Source: Treponema sp.
Lineage (GTDB): Bacteria; Spirochaetota; Spirochaetia; Treponematales; Treponemataceae
Reading direction: 5' to 3'
Length of the DNA stretch: 22,666 nucleotides
NCBI GenBank assembly: GCA_023231445.1
Contig: JALNVF010000041.1
Span: forward strand, 1 to 22,666
Shown: positions 1-6,696 of the stretch, piece after piece
Layout of the letters: the number at the start of each line of letters is the position of its first letter
Position numbering within the stretch: the first letter of the stretch is position 1
Notes under the pieces: generated by a model
Seen by the model: only the letters and a program-made list of their open reading frames with translations
What the model was told of the DNA's origin: nothing
Database searches by the model: none
Translations under genes and position numbers: made by a program

Positions 1-75
1 ACTGCAAGCCATAAACATGCTGCTGAATGCAAGAGCAGTCATAGCGAAAAGAGCAATTTTTGCAATTTTCTTCAT
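1..75 (-). CDS. Lipoprotein, N-terminal signal only (partial)
   Basis: The minus strand reads ATG at 75 and stays open for 25 codons to the window edge. The peptide begins MKKIAKIALF, continues with a hydrophobic stretch and ends FMACS. That is a lysine-rich n-region, an h-region and a spirochaete-style lipobox with Cys24, so the product should be exported and lipid-anchored. A GGAGG ribosome binding site lies about 10 bases upstream (near 85-89), which fixes the start. The mature domain is outside the window, so the function is unknown. The gene has its own promoter (156-183) and a terminator-like leader hairpin (109-141), which suggests control by attenuation. Confidence 0.85.
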   Translation of the reverse strand, partial: MKKIAKIALFAMTALAFSSMFMACS

Positions 76-103
76 TACTAGTTTCCTCCAGAATCGATAT
101 AAC

Positions 104-141
104 AAAAACGCCGAAATTTGTATACTTTACAAATTCCGGCG
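104..141 (-). terminator. Leader hairpin with U-tract upstream of the lipoprotein gene
   Basis: Read on the minus strand, a 14-bp stem (141-128 with 122-109, one G-U wobble, 5-nt loop AAGTA) is followed by TTTTTGTT. This has the form of an intrinsic terminator. It lies between the predicted promoter and the lipoprotein start, with no other minus-strand gene upstream that it could terminate. An attenuator, or a 5' stabilising hairpin, is the likely reading. Confidence 0.6.
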
Positions 142-155
142 TCACTGTCGTAATT

Positions 156-183
156 ATTATAGTGAAATTTTCAATTCGTGCAA
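156..183 (-). promoter_or_regulatory. Probable promoter of the minus-strand lipoprotein gene
   Basis: On the minus strand there is a perfect TATAAT (161-156), preceded 16 bases upstream by TTGCAC (183-178), a weak -35 match. The expected start near 149 leaves only a few bases before the leader hairpin. Confidence 0.5.
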
Positions 184-218
184 GAGTAAAAAATATATCA
201 CCGGAGCGTAACTGATTT

Positions 219-376
219 TCTGATGCAGACCGCACGGTGTACGTAGTGCAGGTGCAATAGTGTACACTGTACAACCCGCACTACGCCGCATACCGGACTG
301 CACTGTGTACACTGTTGCATCCGGTATGTGCACACTGTGCAGACTGATCTGTGTACACATACCGGTCTGCATCAGA
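219..376. repeat. 158-bp palindromic element with 14-bp terminal inverted repeats
   Basis: TCTGATGCAGACCG (219-232) is the exact reverse complement of 363-376. The interior holds nested inverted repeats: CGTAGTGC (242-249) with 278-285, and CATACCGG (289-296) with CCGGTATG (321-328), plus another CATACCGG at 358-365. The palindromic octamer GTGTACAC occurs three times (260-267, 305-312, 351-358), with a GTGCACAC variant at 328-335. The two halves form a long imperfect hairpin. It resembles a MITE or a cluster of binding sites. No convincing target-site duplication and no transposase are visible. Confidence 0.6.
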
Positions 377-429
377 CGTTAAGAGCAGGCAGGATCAGAC
401 GTTAAATCCTGTCCGGATCAGAAACCTGC
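373..429. repeat. Small repeats beside the palindromic element
   Basis: CAGACGTTAA occurs twice (373-382 and 396-405). The second copy is the loop of a 6-bp stem, CAGGAT (390-395) with ATCCTG (406-411), and GCAGG (385-389) can pair with CCTGC (425-429). The meaning is unclear. It may be debris at the edge of the 219-376 element or part of the same RNA fold. Confidence 0.4.
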
Positions 430-489
430 GGTTTACTGGATTTTTTGCTGCAAATAATACTATGATAGATTTTTTTTATGTTTTTTACC

Positions 490-565
490 AGATTTACTTG
501 ACATTTACAAAATATGCAGTATATTACAAATATTGACATAATGATTAAATAGTTTAGATTTACTT
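490..565 (+). promoter_or_regulatory. Tandem promoters and direct repeats upstream of the XRE regulator
   Basis: TTGACA (498-503) is followed after 16 bases by TATATT (520-525). A second TTGACA (533-538) is followed after 16 bases by TAGATT (555-560). The 10-mer AGATTTACTT is present on both sides (490-499 and 556-565), and TTACAAA occurs at 505-511 and 524-530. The direct repeats are candidate operators for autoregulation by the adjacent XRE protein, which is inference. Confidence 0.5.
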
Positions 566-596
566 TACTATGTAATCACGGTCAGAGGAGGCTGGT

Positions 597-1703
597 ATGA
601 ATTTGAAAGAGTACGGCGCAAAACTCAAAACCGCACGGCTTGCATGCGGACTTACACTTGAAGCCGTTGCACAACGGATGGAAGGCGGGATAACGAAGCA
701 GGCACTTTCCCAGTATGAAAACGGGAAAATCAAACCGTCTCCGCTTAATGAACTGCAGCTCTGTCTTATTTACGATATCAGGAAGGAAACGCTGTACGAA
801 CAGGCCGTCCGTATCAGCGGTGTGGCGGAAGTTAAAATGCGTCCGGGAATAAGCCTGAACCACAGAGATTCAGGGAAAGCAGCAGCAGAAATTCTTCGTA
901 CCGTAAACGACAGGGAAGGTCTGTTCGGAGATCTGGGGATTATGCCGTATACACCGCTTGCAGACATGATTCTTCCGGTCGTTCCCGATCTGCCTTCTGA
1001 CAGCAGTTCGTATAAGGATTTTATTGCAGGAAGGAAATATTTTACGGTCGGAACGGAAAAGGATGCGCATGCGGTGCGGAGTATGTTCGGACTGGACATG
1101 AAACTGCCGGTTCAGTCAGTCTGTGATCTTATTGAACAGACGGGAATTGTGCCCGTTCCGCTTGACCTGGCTGATTTCACCGGCGCGTCGGGGTATTGTG
1201 CCGACATTCCGTTCATTGGGTACCGTTCTGCCGGAAAGCATACGGAACAGCGGTGGACTATTGTGTATGAGTTTGCACGACTGCTTCTTTCCGTGAACGG
1301 TATACAGGAATCAGATGGTGATTCCGTATTCCGCAGAAAGGCAGTCGATATGTTCTGTGAGCTTTTTACGCGTGAATTTCTTTTTCCGCAGGAAGCGGTA
1401 AACCGCGTGATGCTGCTTACTACGAAGACAATTTCGCGCCACCACATTGCAGACTGTGAGTTCGCGTATATGATCAGTACGTTCGGTCTTCCTTCCCGTG
1501 AACTGCTCAACAAACTGTATTACGGCGGCATAATTCCCCGGGCACTGTATTTCGGGAGTATAGCACTCACGAAGGCCGCAGGAGGAAACGTGTTGACGGA
1601 TACTGATTATGCACGGGAAGAAGAACCGACGCTTTACCGGCGGTGCCTTGAATGCTGCAGGGCAGAAGGCATTATGGTTCCTCTTCCGGGACTTACTGAA
1701 TGA
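597..1703 (+). CDS. XRE-family regulator with degenerate ImmA/IrrE-like domain
   Basis: This 368-residue protein starts at an ATG behind GAGGAGG. Residues about 8-62 form an XRE/Cro helix-turn-helix, with a recognition region ITKQALSQYENGK. Residues about 155-265 resemble the ImmA/IrrE (COG2856) domain: a segment beginning EKDAHAVRSMFGL, then RWTIVYEFARLLLS where active family members carry HExxH. Here the motif is YEFAR (224-228), so both zinc-binding histidines are gone, and the later acidic ligand region (about 246-264) reads RRKAVDMF. It is therefore probably a DNA-binding sensor without protease activity. A HU/Ig-fold gene follows 100 bp downstream on the same strand, and the promoter region carries direct repeats that could be its operators. 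The HTH call is secure; the ImmA relationship is likely. Confidence 0.8.
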   Translation: MNLKEYGAKLKTARLACGLTLEAVAQRMEGGITKQALSQYENGKIKPSPLNELQLCLIYDIRKETLYEQAVRISGVAEVKMRPGISLNHRDSGKAAAEILRTVNDREGLFGDLGIMPYTPLADMILPVVPDLPSDSSSYKDFIAGRKYFTVGTEKDAHAVRSMFGLDMKLPVQSVCDLIEQTGIVPVPLDLADFTGASGYCADIPFIGYRSAGKHTEQRWTIVYEFARLLLSVNGIQESDGDSVFRRKAVDMFCELFTREFLFPQEAVNRVMLLTTKTISRHHIADCEFAYMISTFGLPSRELLNKLYYGGIIPRALYFGSIALTKAAGGNVLTDTDYAREEEPTLYRRCLECCRAEGIMVPLPGLTE

Positions 1704-1748
1704 TTTTTTCCGGCGGTATGCCGGTAAAAAAAGCCGTCCCGTACGGGA
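1704..1748. repeat. Two hairpins between the XRE and HU-Ig genes
   Basis: TTTTTTCCGGC with GCCGGTAAAAAA (about 1704-1732) forms a hairpin whose A/T arms extend the stem. TCCCGTACGGGA (1737-1748) is a perfect 12-bp palindrome. Neither is followed by a T-run on the plus strand, so they do not look like terminators. They may be processing or binding sites between two co-transcribed genes. Confidence 0.4.
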
Positions 1749-1803
1749 TGGTATACAGTACTGCCGCGTGCGGAAACGCAGGCAGAAAAATGGAGGTATT
1801 CAT

Positions 1804-2595
1804 ATGAATACACAATTCGGAGAACATGAATCAGGAGTCGGAGTAAAGCTGTACAAAAACGCACTTACCGGCACAGGGTATTACGGAAAAGTAAATGCCC
1901 ACAGCGAGCGGGTGGAACTTGGCGGTCTTATTTCAATGATGATCGAACAGGATGCAAGTCTTGACCGCAACGTACTGTACATGGCGTGCAGCAAAATAAC
2001 CGACGCTGCCAAAGCACTGCTTAAAAACGGGCAGTCGGTGAATCTCTGCGATCTTGCCGTTATTTATCCGAAAGTTTCCGGCGTAAAGGAGGACACTTCT
2101 ATTGAAGGAACGGACGGTTCTACAACCGCATATGCAATGACAGCCGGTGCGCGCGTACTTCCGCAGGCAAAAGACGCAGTAAAAGAAACGACAACCTACA
2201 TAGACACTGAGGCCAGAGTTGGGCCTCATATCCTCAGTGTCTACAATGCGTCTGCAGCAGTCGGAAAATCAACCGACGATACTGTATTGCATACAGTAAA
2301 ACAGGGGACAGCCTGTGTTGTCAAGGGGATGAACATCAAAATAGCGGGAACGGCAGCGGACACTGGTCTGTATATTGTCCCTGTCGATGAAGACGGCAAT
2401 GAAAACGGAACGGCAGTAAAAGTAGAGGAACTTGCATGGAATACACTGCGTGAAATCGATTTTAATATTCCTGCTTCACTTGCATCCGGAACACACGTTA
2501 AAGTCCGGGTTGTAACTCAGTCATCGGGAAGTACGGGACTTATTAAAGGTGATGCACGGAGCGACGTTTCCGAACAGATACTTACGGTAGCATAG
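1804..2595 (+). CDS. HU-like DNA-binding protein with C-terminal Ig-like domain (DUF4469-type)
   Basis: The product has 263 residues. The start at 1804 is chosen because GGAGG sits just upstream; the frame is open from 1609, but that extension overlaps the XRE gene and carries no recognisable domain. Residues about 10-125 match the HU/IHF-like fold seen in HU-HIG proteins: a beta strand with VKLYKNALTG and YYGKVN, helices with ELGGLISMMIEQD and ITDAAKALLKNGQSVN, then LCDLAVIYPKVSG. Residues about 140-263 are a beta-rich Ig-like domain of the DUF4469 type. Proteins of this kind bind DNA in a HU-like manner, and the role of the Ig domain is not established. Co-orientation with the XRE gene suggests one regulatory unit. 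A strong hairpin (2611-2641) follows the stop. Confidence 0.7.
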   Translation: MNTQFGEHESGVGVKLYKNALTGTGYYGKVNAHSERVELGGLISMMIEQDASLDRNVLYMACSKITDAAKALLKNGQSVNLCDLAVIYPKVSGVKEDTSIEGTDGSTTAYAMTAGARVLPQAKDAVKETTTYIDTEARVGPHILSVYNASAAVGKSTDDTVLHTVKQGTACVVKGMNIKIAGTAADTGLYIVPVDEDGNENGTAVKVEELAWNTLREIDFNIPASLASGTHVKVRVVTQSSGSTGLIKGDARSDVSEQILTVA

Positions 2596-2604
2596 CGCGT
2601 ATGA

Positions 2605-2641
2605 AAAAAGGGGAGAACCGCACATACCGTGCGGTTCTCCC
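2605..2641 (-). terminator. Strong intrinsic terminator, U-tract on the minus strand
   Basis: A perfect 13-bp stem, GGGAGAACCGCAC (2611-2623) with its complement at 2629-2641, has a 5-nt loop. The T-run is on the minus-strand side (CTTTTTTC, about 2611-2604), so it is best placed to end transcripts from the hydrolase/Abi side. The hairpin may also help end the HU-Ig transcript, although no plus-strand U-tract follows. Confidence 0.7.
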
Positions 2642-2680
2642 TGGTGTGTGCAGACCAGAGGTATGGGCTTACCGTATTGC

Positions 2681-2962
2681 CTATGGGATACCGGGTATAA
2701 TAGCAGGTATAAAATCTGTTAAGATCTCCGAATGACTAGAGTTCGACGAGTACCCACACAGGCATATCCGTAAGATATTTTTTTGCAGATCGTTAAGCAT
2801 TTTTACTTTGAGAAAATGTTCAATATCGATTGTCATTTTTAAAATGATTTCACGAAGATACATGTCAAGTGTGGATAATTCTTTTAGGTAAGCAAAATCA
2901 AGTGAAATATAAAGTCCTGTTGAATGAATCAGCAGTCCATTGTCCTGATTCTGTCGAGCCAT
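2681..2962 (-). pseudogene. Remnant of an Abi-like (Abi_2/AbiD/F) gene
   Basis: This is an open frame of 93 codons. Its middle (residues about 20-58) reads LDFAYLKELSTLDMYLREI and then KMTIDIEHFLKVKMLNDL. That is the typical core of Abi-like abortive-infection proteins, where an LxxxD..LR.. helix is followed by an IEH..K helix. Family members are around 300 residues. Here the N-terminal third is absent, the ORF begins inside the 3' end of the hydrolase gene, and after MLND the family pattern stops at a run of A bases, probably a frameshift. I see no good ribosome binding site. It is probably a non-functional fragment of a phage-defence gene. Local base composition is AT-rich. Confidence 0.55.
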
Positions 2963-3756
2963 TCCAGAAACAGTACCCCGAATATTTTATTCTGTTCAAT
3001 CTGCAGGTTATGACCGCTCTTATCCAGAATACAGACAGACGCCCGTTTATAATCTTTATAAAGATCGTACTGATCTTCAAATCCTACTTCCGTATCCTGT
3101 CTTCCGACTAATACCAGTACCGGTCTGTCGTATGTTACTTTTATACTATGCAGATCATACGTGAAACTTCCGTCCAGTTTACTGCTTAAAAAGCCTTCGT
3201 TCTCCTTCATGATCTGTAAATTTATGTCCTTTTTATACATTGTGTATGTATCCTTCGTCTGAACGACAGAAAGGTACTCAAATTCTTTTCTTTTTTCCGG
3301 CGACAGCGTATTCATAAACGTATCGTCACGTTCAAGAACAATATGTTCCGCATGACGTCCTTTCCGGTATCCGGGAAAAATAAGCGGACATAATAAAAAC
3401 AATCCCCGGATTCTTCCGCTCATTTTTACAAGAAGTCCCTGAGCAATATATCCTCCGTAAGATTCTCCTGCCAGAATAAAATCTTCTCCGCCGATGATGT
3501 ATGTAATAAATTTACATACCAGTTCCAGCATGTCATCCGTATTATGGATATTCATACCGCAGGTTGATTTTCCCATTCCGGGTAAATCAAAATAAATCCT
3601 TTTATATTTTTTTTTGTATGAACCAAGACTTTTTTCAACCGGATTTTTCCACAAAAGATGATCGACACTCCAGCCGTGTATGAATAATACAGGCATTCCC
3701 TTTCCCAGTACCTCATAGTTTATTTTGACATCATCAAAAGATATTTCTCCCTTCAT
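2929..3756 (-). CDS. Alpha/beta-fold hydrolase
   Basis: The product has 275 residues. The start at 3756 follows GGGGG, whereas an ATG 33 bases further upstream has no clear ribosome binding site. The alpha/beta hydrolase signature is complete: the oxyanion-hole strand VLFIHGW (residues 23-29), FDLPGMGKS, the nucleophile elbow GESYGG with Ser99, the acid Asp221 in VGRQD and His249 in SGHN. No signal peptide is present, so it is cytoplasmic. The substrate cannot be read from sequence; an esterase, lipase-like or C-C hydrolase role is possible. It diverges from the LysE-type gene across an AT-rich 109-bp spacer. Its codons are visibly richer in A/T than those of the neighbours, and it ends against the Abi fragment, which suggests acquired DNA. 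Confidence 0.85.
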   Translation of the reverse strand: MKGEISFDDVKINYEVLGKGMPVLFIHGWSVDHLLWKNPVEKSLGSYKKKYKRIYFDLPGMGKSTCGMNIHNTDDMLELVCKFITYIIGGEDFILAGESYGGYIAQGLLVKMSGRIRGLFLLCPLIFPGYRKGRHAEHIVLERDDTFMNTLSPEKRKEFEYLSVVQTKDTYTMYKKDINLQIMKENEGFLSSKLDGSFTYDLHSIKVTYDRPVLVLVGRQDTEVGFEDQYDLYKDYKRASVCILDKSGHNLQIEQNKIFGVLFLEWLDRIRTMDC

Positions 3757-3865
3757 TTTTCCCCCACATATGCTGTTTTCTGTATTCAATATTCTTTTTG
3801 AAGTATTTACTGTTTATATATGATTATATACTATACCATAAGATTAAAAAAAGGAGGTATCCGTT

Positions 3866-4498
3866 TTGCTCGATATGTCTTTAATTCCCGGTTTTCTTAT
3901 TGCCGTTATTCTTATTAATATTTCCCCGGGACCGGAAATGATATTTGTTGTATCGACTGCGGTAAGCAGCGGTAAAAAACAGGGAATTTACGCGTCGCTC
4001 GGTACGGCATGCGGATCGACGATTCACGTGCTGCTTGTCGCCTGCGGTCTGGCTGTTGTTCTTTCGACCTCGCTTGTAGTGTTTACCGTCATTAAAATTC
4101 TCGGTGCGGTATATCTGTGTTATCTGGGAGTTAAGGCAATTGTATCGCGGAGCATGACGGTCGTTCCGGAAACGAACGGAATGAAAAAAAATCAGAATGC
4201 ATACAAAAAAGGATTTTTCGTCGGTGTGCTGAATCCTAAAAGCGTTATTTTTTTTCTGGCCTTTCTGCCGCAGTTTATAAACCCGGAAATCGGTTCGTAT
4301 TCGTTTCAGGTTGTCAGTCTTGGACTGTTTACCGTATTTGCAGGTGTAGCCGTAGAAGTTGTGATCATTCTTCTGGTTGACAGGATAGTCGGTGTTCTCC
4401 GTGGGAATCAGCGGATCATGATGATGATAGACAAACTGTCCGGCATGGTACTGATCTGCTTCGGATTAAAACTTGCCCTGTCAACACAGAAAAACTGA
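3866..4498 (+). CDS. LysE/RhtB-family amino-acid exporter
   Basis: The product has 210 residues. I chose the TTG start at 3866 because GGAGG (3853-3857) lies 8 bases upstream; the ATG at 3875 would be 17 bases away. The family signature is clear: NISPGPEMIFV near the N-terminus, then a small-residue segment around GKKQGIYASLGTACGS, and GVLNPKSVIFFLAFLPQFI in the second half. About six membrane segments are expected, as in LysE/RhtB exporters, which move basic or neutral amino acids or homoserine lactones out of the cell. The substrate is unknown. It is a single gene, convergent with the VOC gene at 4534-5022. Confidence 0.88.
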   Translation: MLDMSLIPGFLIAVILINISPGPEMIFVVSTAVSSGKKQGIYASLGTACGSTIHVLLVACGLAVVLSTSLVVFTVIKILGAVYLCYLGVKAIVSRSMTVVPETNGMKKNQNAYKKGFFVGVLNPKSVIFFLAFLPQFINPEIGSYSFQVVSLGLFTVFAGVAVEVVIILLVDRIVGVLRGNQRIMMMIDKLSGMVLICFGLKLALSTQKN

Positions 4499-4533
4499 TA
4501 TTTGTTCATAACGCAATTTGCAGGGGAATGGGC

Positions 4534-5022
4534 TTACTGTATACGGTACGCGTCCTGCAGATCCTTTATGATAAACTTTTTCATTCCCAGGTACGCTGCA
4601 GTAATTTTCCGCCGTTGCTCCGCCGTTCCCTTTTTCATCATATCGATCAAGACAGCCGGAACTATCTGCCAGGAAAGGCCGTATTTATCCTGCAGCCAGC
4701 CGCACTGTTCCGCTTCCGGTACGGCTGACAATGCATTCCAGTAATAGTCGATTTCTTCCTGCGTTCTGCAAGTTACCGAAAATGAGACTGCCGGGCTGAA
4801 GGCGAATTCAGGGCCTGCGTTAATTGCCACAAAACGTGTTCCAAGCAGCTGGAATTCAATGGTAACGATATCACCTTTTTTGTGACCGGTAATTTCTTTA
4901 CCGGCTTCCGTATAATATTCTGTTCCGGTAATTTTACCGTCTTTGAATACTGAAAGATAAAAATCTACCGCTTCTTTTGCGTTGTTGTTGAACCAGAGAT
5001 TAATGTCTATACCCTGTTCCAT
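4534..5022 (-). CDS. VOC-family (PhnB / 3-demethylubiquinone methyltransferase-like) protein
   Basis: The product has 162 residues, starting at 5022 behind a GGAG-type site. The sequence fits the PhnB-like branch of the vicinal-oxygen-chelate superfamily: INLWFNNNAKEAVDFYLSVF at the N-terminus, FQLLGTRFVAINAGPEFAF in the middle, and a C-terminal half with EEIDYYWNALS and QCGWLQDKYGLSWQIVP. Such proteins are small cytoplasmic dimers, most without a proven reaction, so no substrate is assigned. It is transcribed alone. The upstream region contains a 16-bp tandem repeat in which each copy carries a TATAAT on this strand. Confidence 0.88.
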   Translation of the reverse strand: MEQGIDINLWFNNNAKEAVDFYLSVFKDGKITGTEYYTEAGKEITGHKKGDIVTIEFQLLGTRFVAINAGPEFAFSPAVSFSVTCRTQEEIDYYWNALSAVPEAEQCGWLQDKYGLSWQIVPAVLIDMMKKGTAEQRRKITAAYLGMKKFIIKDLQDAYRIQ

Positions 5023-5032
5023 AAACTTCTCC

Positions 5033-5072
5033 TTATTATATACGGTACTTATTATATACGGTACTTATTATA
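5033..5072 (-). repeat. 16-bp tandem repeat carrying repeated -10 boxes
   Basis: TTATTATATACGGTAC is present at 5033-5048 and again at 5049-5064, followed by half a copy (5065-5072). On the minus strand every unit presents TATAAT, so three -10-like hexamers sit 16 bases apart just upstream of the VOC gene. Copy number could change promoter position or strength. Confidence 0.7.
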
Positions 5073-5108
5073 CACCCGTATCACTCCGGATTATTTACTG
5101 AAACGACA

Positions 5109-5137
5109 TTGTTTTAATTTATCTGATGAGCTATATT
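5109..5137 (+). promoter_or_regulatory. Possible promoter of the GH1 gene
   Basis: TTGTTT (5109-5114) and TATATT (5132-5137) are separated by 17 bases and lie about 30 bases before the GH1 start. The -10 is good and the -35 is weak. Confidence 0.4.
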
Positions 5138-5167
5138 TTCATAATTCTTCCATAACTGAGGTATAGT

Positions 5168-6550
5168 ATGAACTTTCCGGAAAATTTTGCATGGGGAGCA
5201 GCTTCTGCTGCATATCAGATTGAAGGCGCGGCGTTTGAGGACGGCAAGGGCGCTTCTATATGGGATATATATTCAAACGATACGAGGCCGAATCCTGTTA
5301 CCGGCAGGACTAATATACGCAATCTTGATACTGCGAACGTTGCCTGTGACCATTATCACCGGTACAAGGAAGACGTTGCACTCATGAAAGAAATGGGACT
5401 TACGGCATACCGGTTTTCGATAAGCTGGAGCCGTGTTCTTCCGGACGGAAGGGGAAAAGTGAATGAGAAGGGACTGCTGTTTTACAGCAATCTTGTCGAC
5501 GAACTCCTGAAAGCCGGAATTGAACCGTATATTACGCTTTTCCACTGGGACCTTCCGCAGGCACTGCAGAATATCGGCGGATGGGCAAACCCACAGATGC
5601 CGTTTATTTTTGCCGATTACGTAAAAGTTGTCGTGGAAGCTCTGTCGGACCGGGTAACGCACTGGATGACGCTGAACGAAGCTCAGTGTCATATTATTAT
5701 CGGATATATTGACGGAAACTATGCTCCGAAACTGCATGTGACTCAGAGGGAAGGTTTTTACCTTATTAACTCAATACTGAAAGCCCACAGCCTCGCGGTC
5801 AGAACGATCAGGACGTATGCCGTAAAAAAACCGTCAGTCGGAATTGCCTCGAATCCGAGTGCATATTACCCGGCATCAGATTTAAAAGCTGATATCGACG
5901 CTGCACGTATGCAGGCTTTTTCCGCTGCGGATAAAAGTTTATGGCCGACCACATGGTGGCTTGATCCGATTCTTCTGGGTAAATATCCGGAAGACGGTAT
6001 CAATGCATTCCGGACTGATTTTCCAGAGGAACTTCTTAAAGAAGATAATATGAAAACTTTATACAGTCCTCTTGATTTTCTCGGGTGCAACCTGTATCAG
6101 GGAACGGCTGTAAAGGCCGGACCCGACGGTAAACCTGTATGTCTTCCGAAAAAAAGGGGATTCGATCAGACTTCACTAAAATGGGAAGTGACTCCGGAAA
6201 TACTCAGGTACATGCCTGATTTTCTGTATGAACGGTACGGGCTGCCGGTTATTATTACGGAGAACGGATTGTCCATGGCTGACTGGGTTGCGCTTGACGG
6301 GAAAGTTCACGATCCGCTGCGTATCGATTTTATGCACCGGTATCTGCTTGAGCTGCGCAGGGCAGTCGGAGACGGAACACCTGTCGAAGGTTATTTTGCG
6401 TGGTCAGTTATGGATAATTATGAATGGACAGAAGGTTTCGGCGAACGGTTCGGGCTTATCCATGTTGATTATTCGACACAGAAACGTACGGTAAAGGATT
6501 CCGGTCTATGGTACCGCAGTGTAATCGATTCAAACGGTGGTATTTTGTAA
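5168..6550 (+). CDS. Beta-glucosidase, glycoside hydrolase family 1
   Basis: The product has 460 residues, the usual length for a single-domain GH1 enzyme with a (beta/alpha)8 barrel. The N-terminal signature FAWGAASAAYQIEGA is intact. The acid/base is Glu171 in TLNEAQ and the nucleophile is Glu365 in IITENG; FHWDLP (125-130) and the late MDNYEWTEGF (415-424) are in place. The usual proline after the acid/base glutamate (NEP) is alanine here. There is no signal peptide and no PTS gene nearby, so the enzyme probably hydrolyses unphosphorylated beta-glucosides in the cytoplasm. Exact specificity (glucoside or galactoside) is not readable. It starts behind GAGG and appears to be transcribed alone. 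Confidence 0.92.
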   Translation: MNFPENFAWGAASAAYQIEGAAFEDGKGASIWDIYSNDTRPNPVTGRTNIRNLDTANVACDHYHRYKEDVALMKEMGLTAYRFSISWSRVLPDGRGKVNEKGLLFYSNLVDELLKAGIEPYITLFHWDLPQALQNIGGWANPQMPFIFADYVKVVVEALSDRVTHWMTLNEAQCHIIIGYIDGNYAPKLHVTQREGFYLINSILKAHSLAVRTIRTYAVKKPSVGIASNPSAYYPASDLKADIDAARMQAFSAADKSLWPTTWWLDPILLGKYPEDGINAFRTDFPEELLKEDNMKTLYSPLDFLGCNLYQGTAVKAGPDGKPVCLPKKRGFDQTSLKWEVTPEILRYMPDFLYERYGLPVIITENGLSMADWVALDGKVHDPLRIDFMHRYLLELRRAVGDGTPVEGYFAWSVMDNYEWTEGFGERFGLIHVDYSTQKRTVKDSGLWYRSVIDSNGGIL

Positions 6551-6644
6551 GGTATACGGAATATGCAGCTGATAAATGTTAAAATAATTGTTAGCAATGC
6601 ATTTTAAAATTGTTCTGATACTCATCATATTCTTACAATAAACA

Positions 6645-6680
6645 CGCAGTATAGAAAATAAATAGAATAGTAATACTGCG
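6645..6680. promoter_or_regulatory. Inverted repeat upstream of the PHP-domain gene
   Basis: CGCAGTAT (6645-6652) and ATACTGCG (6673-6680) form a perfect 8-bp inverted repeat around a 20-bp A/T-rich spacer. The right arm ends 16 bases before the ATG of the PHP gene. It could be a two-site operator or an mRNA leader hairpin. It is not followed by a T-run, so it is not a terminator. Confidence 0.45.
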
Positions 6681-6696
6681 GTCAGAGAGGGAATAT

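Noticed and set aside
157..372. 71-codon minus-strand ORF across the palindromic element
   Set aside because: The translation simply mirrors the repeat sequence and there is no ribosome binding site.
205..384. Integron attC site, since some treponemes carry integrons and GTTAAG/GTTAAAT occur near the inverted repeat
   Set aside because: The 5' RYYYAAC partner does not match, the spacing between core and stem is uneven on the two sides, and no cassette or integrase is seen.
1609..1803. N-terminal extension of the HU-Ig protein
   Set aside because: It overlaps the XRE gene in another frame, is basic and low in pattern, and a proper GGAGG start exists at 1804.
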